From an uncultured Tolumonas sp. (GTDB lineage Bacteria > Pseudomonadota > Gammaproteobacteria > Enterobacterales > Aeromonadaceae), in assembly GCA_903931645.1 (NCBI GenBank), contig CAIZDF010000429.1, forward strand, positions 1 to 7,391: a stretch of 7,391 nt of DNA. Direction: 5' to 3'. Position numbers and translations under genes: made by a program. The number at the start of each line of letters is the position of its first letter. The first letter of the stretch is position 1. The notes below the pieces were generated by a model. It was given only the letters and a program-made list of their open reading frames with translations. It was not told where the DNA came from and searched no databases. Below, piece by piece: positions 1 through 6,267 of this stretch.

Positions 1-666
1 CTGACTGTTTCTGAGTTTTCAAGGGAGAAAATCATAAAGTGGAGCAATGTTAACCCTAAAAGCGTTGTAAATGTTGGCAATGGTGTAGATGTGCATTTTT
101 CAACTATTGTTCGTCCATTCAGCCCTGGGTATAGCTACCTTCTTTCTGTCGGTAATCGGAAAAAACATAAGAACGAGTCAAGTGTTATCTTGGCTTTTGC
201 TCAAGCTACCCTTCCAGCGGATATAAAATTAGTATTTACCGGTGAGGCAAGCCCTGAGTTGTTGGACGCTATCGTGCAATATAATTTGAACGATAAGGTC
301 GTTTTTCTGGGCAAGGTGCCTGAAGATGAACTTCCCTCGGTCTATCGTGGTTCGCTCGGTTTAGTTTTCCCTTCTCTTTATGAAGGATTTGGCCTTCCTG
401 TTGTCGAGGCGATGGCCTGTGGTGTACCAGTGCTGACCTCCAATACCACTTCATTGCCAGAGGTCGCCGGTGATGCTGCCTTATTGGTCAATCCTGAATC
501 AGTTGACGAGATACGAGCTGGCATTGAACGACTGGTACATGATGAGGCTTTACGTACTGATCTGATTGCCAAAGGATTCGAGCGTGTCAAGTTATTTAGC
601 TGGGATGCGGTGGCAGCCCGCGTTCAGGCGGTTTTAGATGAGGTTGCAAATCAACATGCAAAATAA
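1..666 (+). CDS. GT4 family glycosyltransferase, C-terminal part (5' end outside window)
   Basis: The reading frame is open from base 1 to the TAA at 664-666 (221 visible codons), so the true start lies upstream; the GTG at 91 is only an internal valine. The visible part is the C-terminal half of a GT-B fold enzyme that transfers a sugar from a nucleotide donor at the cytoplasmic face of the inner membrane. It opens with the interdomain motif VGNGVD (about codons 25-30), then a strand-loop 'SVGNRKKHKN' typical of donor phosphate binding. The GT4 EX7E signature, EGFGLPVVE, lies at codons 128-136 and is followed by AMACGVPV. Roughly 140-170 residues of the acceptor domain are probably missing. 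Family members include mannosyltransferases such as MtfB/WbdB. With manC, manB and a WbaZ-like gene downstream, a mannosyltransferase is reasonable, but the acceptor and linkage cannot be read from sequence. The stop overlaps the next gene, which suggests translational coupling. Confidence 0.9.
   Translation: MTVSEFSREKIIKWSNVNPKSVVNVGNGVDVHFSTIVRPFSPGYSYLLSVGNRKKHKNESSVILAFAQATLPADIKLVFTGEASPELLDAIVQYNLNDKVVFLGKVPEDELPSVYRGSLGLVFPSLYEGFGLPVVEAMACGVPVLTSNTTSLPEVAGDAALLVNPESVDEIRAGIERLVHDEALRTDLIAKGFERVKLFSWDAVAARVQAVLDEVANQHAK
640..643 (+). promoter_or_regulatory. Probable ribosome binding site deciding the start of the WbaZ-like gene
   Basis: A GAGG lies 12 bases before the ATG at 656, inside the end of the upstream gene. 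The alternative in-frame ATG at 638 has no purine-rich stretch at a useful distance (it is preceded by GGTTTTAG). It would also add six residues (MRLQIN) ahead of the conserved MxNKKVSVVHEWL-type N-terminus. This favours 656. The 12-base spacing is longer than ideal, and coupling to the upstream stop at 664-666 may compensate. Confidence 0.5.
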
Positions 667-1813
667 GAAAGTCAGTGTGGTTCATGAGTGGCTTTTGAGC
701 TATGCCGGTTCCGAGCAAGTCACCGCGCGTATTTTGAATGTCTTTCCGCAATCCAAGCTGTTTTCGGTGGTCGACTTCCTGACGGATAAGCAACGTGCTT
801 TCTTTGGTGGCAGGCGTGCACAGACTTCCTTTATTCAAAAGCTTCCTGGTGCGCATAAACATTACCAAAAATATTTGCCGCTGATGCCGCTCGCTATTGA
901 ACAGATTGATGTATCGGATGCAGACATTGTGATATCCAGTGCGCATGCAATAGCTAAAGGTGTATTAACTGGCCCTGATCAGTTACATATAAGCTATGTG
1001 CATTCACCGATGCGTTATGCATGGGATCTGCAGCACCAGTATCTGCGAGAGTCTGGGTTGAATAAAGGCCTGAAAGGCTGGATTACCAAATGGCTGCTAC
1101 ACAAGTTGCGCATATGGGATTGTCGCACAGCCAATGGTGTGGACCATTTTATCGCCAATTCTCATTTTATTGCTCGCCGCATCAAGAAAATATATGGTCG
1201 TGATGCGACGGTTATTTATCCGCCGGTAGCCGTCGATGAATTTCCCTGTGTTGAACAGAAAGAAGACTTTTATTTCACAGCTTCACGCATGGTTCCTTAT
1301 AAAAAAATGAATCTGATTGTTGAGGCATTCACTCAGATGCCAGATAAGAAACTGGTGGTGATTGGTGATGGCGGAGAATATAAGAAGATCGCCGCGCTGG
1401 CCGCAGGGCATTCAAATATCACCTTACTTGGCTACCAGCCCTTTGATGTATTGAAGTCACACATGCAGCGTGCTAAAGCGTTTGTCTTTGCCGCAGAAGA
1501 AGATTTTGGTATTACCCCTGTTGAAGCTCAGGCTTGTGGCACGCCGGTGATCGCTTTTGGTAAAGGGGGGGTATTGGAAACAGTACGCCCTCTGGAGGTT
1601 GATGAACCAACGGGTGTATTCTTTGATGAGCAAACCTGTGCTGCGCTATGTCATGCTGTTGAACGATTTGAAGCTAATAGTAGTTTATTGTTTGCCAGTA
1701 ATTGCAGGAAAAATGCTGAAAAATTTTCTGCTCAACGTTTTGAAAATGAAATATCAGCATTCGTATTAGAGAAATGGACTGAGTTTACTGCGCAAAAACA
1801 GATTGTATATTAA
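656..1813 (+). CDS. wbaZ: GT4 family glycosyltransferase, WbaZ-type probable mannosyltransferase
   Basis: This gene encodes a 385-residue GT-B glycosyltransferase, full length for the family, expected at the cytoplasmic side of the inner membrane. The N-terminal acceptor domain begins VSVVHEWLLSYAGSEQV (residues 6-22, the family's GGAE-like loop). It carries the strongly conserved HISYVHSPMRYAWDL segment (111-124). The interdomain linker is VIYPPVAVDEF (186-196). The donor domain has SRMVPYKKMNLIVEAF (210-225, with Lys for donor phosphates), VIGDGGEYKK (235-244) and the EX7E motif EDFGITPVE (282-290) followed by AQACGTPV. This pattern matches, from memory, proteins called mannosyltransferase WbaZ in Salmonella and Klebsiella polysaccharide loci, often next to manC. 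The mannose assignment rests on that resemblance and on the adjacent manC-manB genes. The start at 656 is preferred over 638 on ribosome-site grounds. It overlaps the upstream gene by 11 bases and ends 21 bases before manC. A run of seven G at 1565-1571 lies in codons 303-306. Confidence 0.88.
   Translation: MQNKKVSVVHEWLLSYAGSEQVTARILNVFPQSKLFSVVDFLTDKQRAFFGGRRAQTSFIQKLPGAHKHYQKYLPLMPLAIEQIDVSDADIVISSAHAIAKGVLTGPDQLHISYVHSPMRYAWDLQHQYLRESGLNKGLKGWITKWLLHKLRIWDCRTANGVDHFIANSHFIARRIKKIYGRDATVIYPPVAVDEFPCVEQKEDFYFTASRMVPYKKMNLIVEAFTQMPDKKLVVIGDGGEYKKIAALAAGHSNITLLGYQPFDVLKSHMQRAKAFVFAAEEDFGITPVEAQACGTPVIAFGKGGVLETVRPLEVDEPTGVFFDEQTCAALCHAVERFEANSSLLFASNCRKNAEKFSAQRFENEISAFVLEKWTEFTAQKQIVY
1565..1571 (+). 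repeat. G7 homopolymer inside the WbaZ-like gene
   Basis: Seven consecutive G occupy the Lys-Gly-Gly-Val codons (residues 303-306) of the C-terminal domain of the glycosyltransferase. The frame is intact as given. The motif FGKGG is conserved in this family, so the tract may simply reflect codon choice. A one-base slip here would truncate or alter the last ~80 residues. Confidence 0.9.
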
Positions 1814-1834
1814 CCAGTTGTTAGTGAGAGCATA

Positions 1835-3274
1835 ATGAAAAATTCACTTTATCCGGTCATTATGGCGGGTGGTAATGGTAGCCGACTCTGGCCTTTGTCT
1901 CGAGGGCTTTATCCAAAGCAATTCCTGAGGTTAGATGGTGACAGCACCATGCTACAAAATACTATTTTGCGCCTGAATAGTCTGGAGTGTTGAAATCCGT
2001 TAGTTATCTGTAATGAAGATCACCGCTTTCTTGTCGCCGAACAATTACGTCAGTTATCTAAACTTTCAGATAATATTATTTTAGAGCCTGTTGGTCGTAA
2101 TACGGCTCCTGCGATTGCGCTTGCTGCATTCACTGCTCTTACTTATGGTTGTAAATGTCAGTCAGAAGAGCAAGATCCATTATTATTGGTCTTGGCGGCA
2201 GATCATGTTATTCGCGACAAAACAGCATTTTGTCATGCGGTAAAAATGGCTATTCCATATGCTAGCGCAGGTAAATTGGTTACTTTTGGTATTGTACCAA
2301 CAGCCCCAGAGACCGGTTATGGGTATATTCTTCGCGGCAAAGAACAACCTGAATCCGGCGCATTTGCGGTAGCTCAGTTTGTTGAAAAACCAGATTCAGA
2401 CACTGCTCGTCATTATGTCGAAAATGGTGAATATTACTGGAACAGCGGCATGTTTTTATTCCGTGCCAGTCGCTATTTAGCTGAACTCAAACAATTCAGG
2501 CCGGATATTTATGACGCTTGTCAGCAAGCGATGAATGCAATCGAGCCTGATCTTGATTTTATTCGGGTTAATAAAGAAGCATTTATACAATGCCCTGATG
2601 ATTCTATTGATTATGCTGTAATGGAAAAAACAGCCGATGCTGTTGTTGTGCCAATGAATGCGGGCTGGAGCGATGTAGGTTCCTGGTCTTCATTATGGGA
2701 TATCTCTGAAAAAGATAACTTGGGTAATATGCATACTGGCGATGTGTTAACACATAACAGTCGCAACAATTATGTCTTCGCTGAGTCGGGTTTAGTCACC
2801 ACGGTGGGTGTTAGTGATTTAATCGTTGTGCAAACGAAAGATGCCGTGCTGGTTGCGGCTCGCGATCAGGTTCAGGATGTGAAGAAGATTGTTGAGCAGA
2901 TAAAAGCGGCTGGCCGCTCTGAACATCATATTCACCGCGAGGTTTACCGGCCATGGGGTAAATACGACTCCATAGATCAGGGTGAACGCTATCAGGTAAA
3001 ACGTATTTCAATTAATCCCGGTGAACAGCTCTCATTACAAATGCATCACCATCGAGCAGAACATTGGGTTGTGGTGCAAGGTACCGCCCGAGTCATCTGT
3101 GGCGATGAAGAATTGTTGTTAAGTGAAAACGAGTCGTTCTATATACCTCTGGGGAAAAAACATTCGTTAGAAAACCCGGGAAAGATCCCGCTTGAGGTGA
3201 TTGAGATCCGTTCTGGTGCTTATTTGAGTGAAGATGATATTGTGCGGTTTGCAGATAAATACGGGAGAAAATAA
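1835..3274 (+). pseudogene. manC: Mannose-1-phosphate guanylyltransferase / mannose-6-phosphate isomerase, interrupted by an in-frame TGA
   Basis: Intact ManC makes GDP-mannose from GTP and mannose-1-phosphate in the cytoplasm; many members also carry a C-terminal mannose-6-phosphate isomerase domain. From the ATG at 1835 (GAGAG at 1826-1830, 4-base spacing) the frame would give 479 residues, matching the ~478 of E. coli ManC. However, codon 53 (1991-1993) is TGA. On both sides the protein aligns without gap from memory: RLNSLEC, stop, [12 protein letters not shown], where E. coli has a Glu at the stop position. The nucleotidyltransferase signature [13 protein letters not shown] and YPKQF lies at residues 11-30, before the stop. 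FVEKP (182-186) and the cupin/isomerase motif [10 protein letters not shown] (402-411) lie after it and are intact. The longest open remainder starts from weak TTG codons near 2186 (residue 118); the first downstream in-frame ATG is at 2246 (residue 138). A restart product would therefore lack the GTP-binding loop. A lone substitution with no other decay fits a recent lesion or a sequencing error. It lies between the WbaZ-like gene and manB (2 bases to manB). Confidence 0.85.
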
Positions 3275-3276
3275 GA

Positions 3277-4650
3277 ATGATAACTAAATTAGCCTGCTTT
3301 AAAGCCTATGATATTCGTGGTCGTCTGGGCGATGAACTTAATGAAGATATCGCTTACCGTATCGGCCGTGCTTATGGTGAATTTGCTAAGCCCAAAACAG
3401 TGGTGGTGGGCGGTGATGTGCGCCTGACCAGTGAAAGCCTGAAACAAGCATTAGCGAAAGGCTTGCAGGATGCCGGCACCGATGTGCTCGATATCGGCCT
3501 TTCTGGCACAGAAGAGATCTATTTTGCGACTTTCCATCTGAAAGTAGATGGGGGGATCGAAGTCACAGCCAGTCATAACCCGATGGATTACAACGGTATG
3601 AAACTGGTGCGTGAAGATGCGAAACCAATCAGTGGCGATACTGGTTTGCATGAGATCCAACGTCTGGCAGAAGAGAATCAATTTCAGCCTGTTGACCCGG
3701 CTACTCGTGGATCTTATAAAAAAATATCAGTGCTGGATGCCTATGTTGATCACCTGATGGGCTATATCAACCCGGCCAACTTCAAACCATTGAAACTTGC
3801 GGTAAATAGTGGGAATGGTGCTGCCGGGCATGTAATCGATGAAATTGAACGCCGTTTTAAAGCGTTGTCTGTGCCGGTTGAATTCATTAAGGTGCATCAT
3901 GAAGCAGATGGTAATTTCCCCAACGGTATTCCTAACCCGTTGCTGCCGGAATGCCGTCAGGATACGACCAATGCGGTAAAAGCAAACAACGCCGATATGG
4001 GTATTGCCTTTGACGGTGATTTTGACCGTTGCTTTCTGTTTGATGAGCAAGGCGGGTTTATTGAAGGTTATTACATTGTGGGTTTACTGGCAGAAGCTTT
4101 TCTGCAGAAAAAACCGGGTGCAAAAATCATCCACGATCCCCGTCTTTCATGGAATACGATTGATGTCGTAAAAGCGGCCGGTGGTGAACCGGTAATGTCT
4201 AAAACCGGGCATGCTTTTATTAAAGAGCGGATGCGTAAAGAAGATGCTGTTTATGGTGGCGAAATGAGCGCTCATCATTATTTCCGTGATTTCGCGTATT
4301 GTGATTCAGGCATGATCCCTTGGTTATTAGTGGCGGAATTGTTATGTGTTAAAGGCAAAACACTGAATCAATTAGTGAATGATCGTATAGCAGCATATCC
4401 AGCATCGGGGGAGATCAATAGTAAGCTTGCTGATCCGAAAGTTGCCATTGCTCGTGTTTTAGCGACATATGAAAAAGATGCCATAGTTTTTGACCAAACG
4501 GATGGTATCAGCCTTGAATTCACGGATTGGCGGTTTAATCTTCGGAGTTCAAATACTGAACCGGTAGTGCGGTTAAATGTTGAGTCACGAGCAAACACAG
4601 CACTGATGGAAGAAAAGACGGCAGAAATATTGAAGTTATTACGTGCCTAA
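3277..4650 (+). CDS. manB: Phosphomannomutase
   Basis: ManB interconverts mannose-6-phosphate and mannose-1-phosphate in the cytoplasm, the step before ManC in GDP-mannose synthesis. The 457-residue product is full length (E. coli CpsG/ManB is 456) and belongs to the alpha-D-phosphohexomutase superfamily with four domains. Visible landmarks are the N-terminal FKAYDIRG (8-15) and the active-site phosphoserine loop [11 protein letters not shown] (Ser99). The metal-binding loop FDGDFDR (245-251), the sugar-specificity loop GGEMSAHH (327-334) and the phosphate-binding loop RSSNTEP (423-429) follow. All catalytic elements are present, and the protein looks very close to enterobacterial CpsG from memory. 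A GGGAGA at 3263-3268 precedes the ATG by 8 bases, inside the end of manC, and the manC stop is only 2 bases upstream. Translation was presumably coupled to manC, so the stop in manC may lower ManB expression. Downstream there are 79 bases before wbaP. Confidence 0.97.
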   Translation: MITKLACFKAYDIRGRLGDELNEDIAYRIGRAYGEFAKPKTVVVGGDVRLTSESLKQALAKGLQDAGTDVLDIGLSGTEEIYFATFHLKVDGGIEVTASHNPMDYNGMKLVREDAKPISGDTGLHEIQRLAEENQFQPVDPATRGSYKKISVLDAYVDHLMGYINPANFKPLKLAVNSGNGAAGHVIDEIERRFKALSVPVEFIKVHHEADGNFPNGIPNPLLPECRQDTTNAVKANNADMGIAFDGDFDRCFLFDEQGGFIEGYYIVGLLAEAFLQKKPGAKIIHDPRLSWNTIDVVKAAGGEPVMSKTGHAFIKERMRKEDAVYGGEMSAHHYFRDFAYCDSGMIPWLLVAELLCVKGKTLNQLVNDRIAAYPASGEINSKLADPKVAIARVLATYEKDAIVFDQTDGISLEFTDWRFNLRSSNTEPVVRLNVESRANTALMEEKTAEILKLLRA

Positions 4651-4667
4651 ATGCGATGATTGCCGCT

Positions 4668-4690
4668 AATGCTGGATTGTCTCAGGCATT
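4668..4690 (+). other. Imperfect hairpin between manB and wbaP
   Basis: AATGCTG (4668-4674) can pair with CAGGCATT (4683-4690), leaving one bulged G and an 8-base loop. It is followed by ATTATTTT (4691-4698). The stem is short and bulged and the T stretch is interrupted, so at best this is a weak attenuator or an mRNA-processing or stabilising element between manB and wbaP. It could equally be chance. Confidence 0.2.
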
Positions 4691-4719
4691 ATTATTTTGA
4701 AGTTTCAGCATACAGCAAA

Positions 4720-4724
4720 AGAGG
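4720..4724 (+). promoter_or_regulatory. Ribosome binding site of wbaP
   Basis: AGAGG lies 5 bases before the ATG at 4730. It decides the start: a longer frame could begin at TTG 4697, adding 11 residues, but that codon has only AT-rich sequence before it. With the ATG, the protein begins MDVPYQTAP and is 485 residues, close to the Salmonella WbaP length of 476. Confidence 0.7.
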
Positions 4725-4729
4725 TTTTT

Positions 4730-6187
4730 ATGGATGTGCCGTATCAAACTGCACCAATTCACATGACAGTAAAATTTTCAGCATGGTCAAATCGCTGCGG
4801 ATTAATTCTGGCTGATTTAGTTGGTTTTGCTGTTGCGCTCGTGTTAAGTCAATGGTTTGTTAGCACCGGAATGGATACATATTCACTATTAGTCGATAGT
4901 ATTTCCGGGCAGGCAAGAATGTGGAGTTATCTGGCGCTTGTTACGGCGGGCATTGTCTGGTTTTGGAGTCACCTTCGCCATTACACATATCGCAAGCCAT
5001 TCTGGAATGAATTGCGTGAAATTATCATAACCATATTTGCCTTGGCGGTTGCAGATCTGGCATTAGCTGCCTTATCCCGCTGGGAGTTTTCGCGTATTCA
5101 CTGGGCTTTACTCTGGTCTTTTGCGTTTCTGTTTGTTCCATCTTTCCGCTATATGATGAAACTCTTTTTAGCAAAAAATGGTTACTGGCAGTGGCCAAGT
5201 GTCATTATCGGTTGTGGGTCGAATGCAAAAGAGGCTTATCTTGCAATACAAAGTGAAAAAATAATGGGGTTTGACATTATTGGTTTTGTTGCTCCAGATG
5301 ATTCGTGTATGCAAAGCCCGGTAACCGGGAAACCTTTATTTCGGGATGATATATCGGTATTAGTTGAACATTTCAAAGCGGCTAAATTTTTTATCGCGGT
5401 TGAATATGAACAACGAGAACTTCGTGATAATTGGATTCGTCATTTAACTCAACGAGGGATAAGAAATATATCGGTTATCCCAACGTTACGTGGCGTTCCG
5501 CTTTATGGCACGGATATGTCTCACTTCTTTAGCCATGAAGTATTGATGTTGCGGGTGCGCAATAATCTGGCCCGGTTTTCAGCCCGATTATTAAAACGAT
5601 TATTCGATTTGTCGGTTTCTTCGTTACTTTTATTATTGCTGTCCCCTCTTTTGGGGTATATCGCCTGGAAGGTATCAAGAGATGGTGGTTCGCCTATTTA
5701 TGGTCATGAACGTGTGGGGCGTGAGGGGCGTAAATTTAAGTGTCTGAAGTTTCGCTCCATGATTATTAATTCTCAGGAAGTGCTGAATGAATTGCTGACT
5801 CGTGATTCTGAGGCAAGAGCCGAATGGGAAAAAGATTTTAAACTTAAAAATGATCCTCGTATCACGTCGATTGGTCATTTTATCCGCAAGACCAGCCTAG
5901 ATGAATTACCGCAGTTATGGAATGTATTTAAAGGTGATATGAGTCTGGTTGGCCCCCGGCCTGTGGTGCAACAGGAGTTGGAGCGGTATGGGGATGATGC
6001 TGAATATTATTTGCTAACAAACCCCGGAATGACAGGGTTATGGCAGGTAAGTGGTCGCAATGACACTGATTATAGCACCCGTGTTTATCTTGATGCGTGG
6101 TATGTTAAAAACTGGTCGTTGTGGTATGACATTGTGATCATGTTTAAAACAATCAATGTTGTCTTAAGGCGCGATGGTGCGTATTAA
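4730..6187 (+). CDS. wbaP: Undecaprenyl-phosphate hexose-1-phosphate (galactose) transferase, WbaP type
   Basis: WbaP starts repeat-unit synthesis in the inner membrane by moving hexose-1-phosphate (Gal-1-P from UDP-Gal in characterised members) onto undecaprenyl phosphate. The 485-residue protein has the long polyPGT architecture. About four N-terminal membrane segments lie near residues 23-43, 64-80, 97-117 and 124-146, with the family hallmark [11 protein letters not shown] at 82-92. A cytoplasmic Rossmann-like CoA-binding domain follows ([13 protein letters not shown], 158-170). A re-entrant hydrophobic helix begins [12 protein letters not shown] (289-300), and then comes the catalytic domain. 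That domain carries [16 protein letters not shown] (329-344), the catalytic Asp-Glu pair in [11 protein letters not shown] (Asp391, Glu392), DMSLVGPRP (403-411) and [12 protein letters not shown] (432-443), ending in VVLRRDGAY. From memory it is closely related to Salmonella WbaP along its whole length. The galactose specificity is inferred from that; glucose-specific relatives exist. The hairpin at 6208 suggests this is the last gene of the operon. Confidence 0.95.
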   Translation: MDVPYQTAPIHMTVKFSAWSNRCGLILADLVGFAVALVLSQWFVSTGMDTYSLLVDSISGQARMWSYLALVTAGIVWFWSHLRHYTYRKPFWNELREIIITIFALAVADLALAALSRWEFSRIHWALLWSFAFLFVPSFRYMMKLFLAKNGYWQWPSVIIGCGSNAKEAYLAIQSEKIMGFDIIGFVAPDDSCMQSPVTGKPLFRDDISVLVEHFKAAKFFIAVEYEQRELRDNWIRHLTQRGIRNISVIPTLRGVPLYGTDMSHFFSHEVLMLRVRNNLARFSARLLKRLFDLSVSSLLLLLLSPLLGYIAWKVSRDGGSPIYGHERVGREGRKFKCLKFRSMIINSQEVLNELLTRDSEARAEWEKDFKLKNDPRITSIGHFIRKTSLDELPQLWNVFKGDMSLVGPRPVVQQELERYGDDAEYYLLTNPGMTGLWQVSGRNDTDYSTRVYLDAWYVKNWSLWYDIVIMFKTINVVLRRDGAY

Positions 6188-6207
6188 TTTTATCCAATAA
6201 AAATTAA

Positions 6208-6230
6208 GGGCATATGAACTATGCCCGTTT
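6208..6230 (+). terminator. Probable transcription terminator after wbaP
   Basis: A perfect 7-bp stem, GGGCATA (6208-6214) with TATGCCC (6220-6226), encloses the 5-base loop TGAAC. It lies 20 bases after the wbaP stop, with an A-rich stretch before it (AATAAAAATTAA). The 3' side reads GTTTCAAAATC, so the T tract is short, and termination may be partial or weak. No convincing sigma70 promoter was recognised between it and the ATG at 6268, which leaves read-through into the next gene possible. Confidence 0.55.
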
Positions 6231-6267
6231 CAAAATCTCATCATAAATAACAAAAAATAGAGCACTT

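Noticed and set aside
91..666. GTG 91 as the start of the first glycosyltransferase
   Set aside because: The frame is open to base 1, and the residues before 91 contain the conserved interdomain NGVD motif, so the gene begins outside the window.
596..946. Minus-strand 116-codon frame across the junction of the two glycosyltransferases
   Set aside because: It is antisense to two well-supported genes and has no ribosome site or motif.
1991..1993. TGA in manC read as selenocysteine (it follows a Cys, giving Cys-Sec)
   Set aside because: No stable SECIS-like hairpin is evident in the ~40 bases after the TGA, ManC is not a redox enzyme, and the E. coli homologue has Glu at this position as I recall it.
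1991..1993. TGA as tryptophan under an alternative genetic code
   Set aside because: The other genes use TGG for conserved tryptophans and none carries an internal TGA; Trp is not expected at this position.
2186..3274. A separate 362-residue gene starting at TTG 2186
   Set aside because: It is the remainder of manC after the stop. The TTG has no ribosome site, and the fragment begins in the middle of the nucleotidyltransferase domain.
3727..4050. Minus-strand 107-codon frame inside manB
   Set aside because: It lies antisense to the highly conserved phosphomannomutase metal-binding region and shows no family resemblance.
4656..4700. A 14-codon frame (ATG ATT GCC ... TGA) between manB and wbaP as a leader peptide
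   Set aside because: There is no ribosome binding site before it and no regulatory codon run, so it is indistinguishable from chance.
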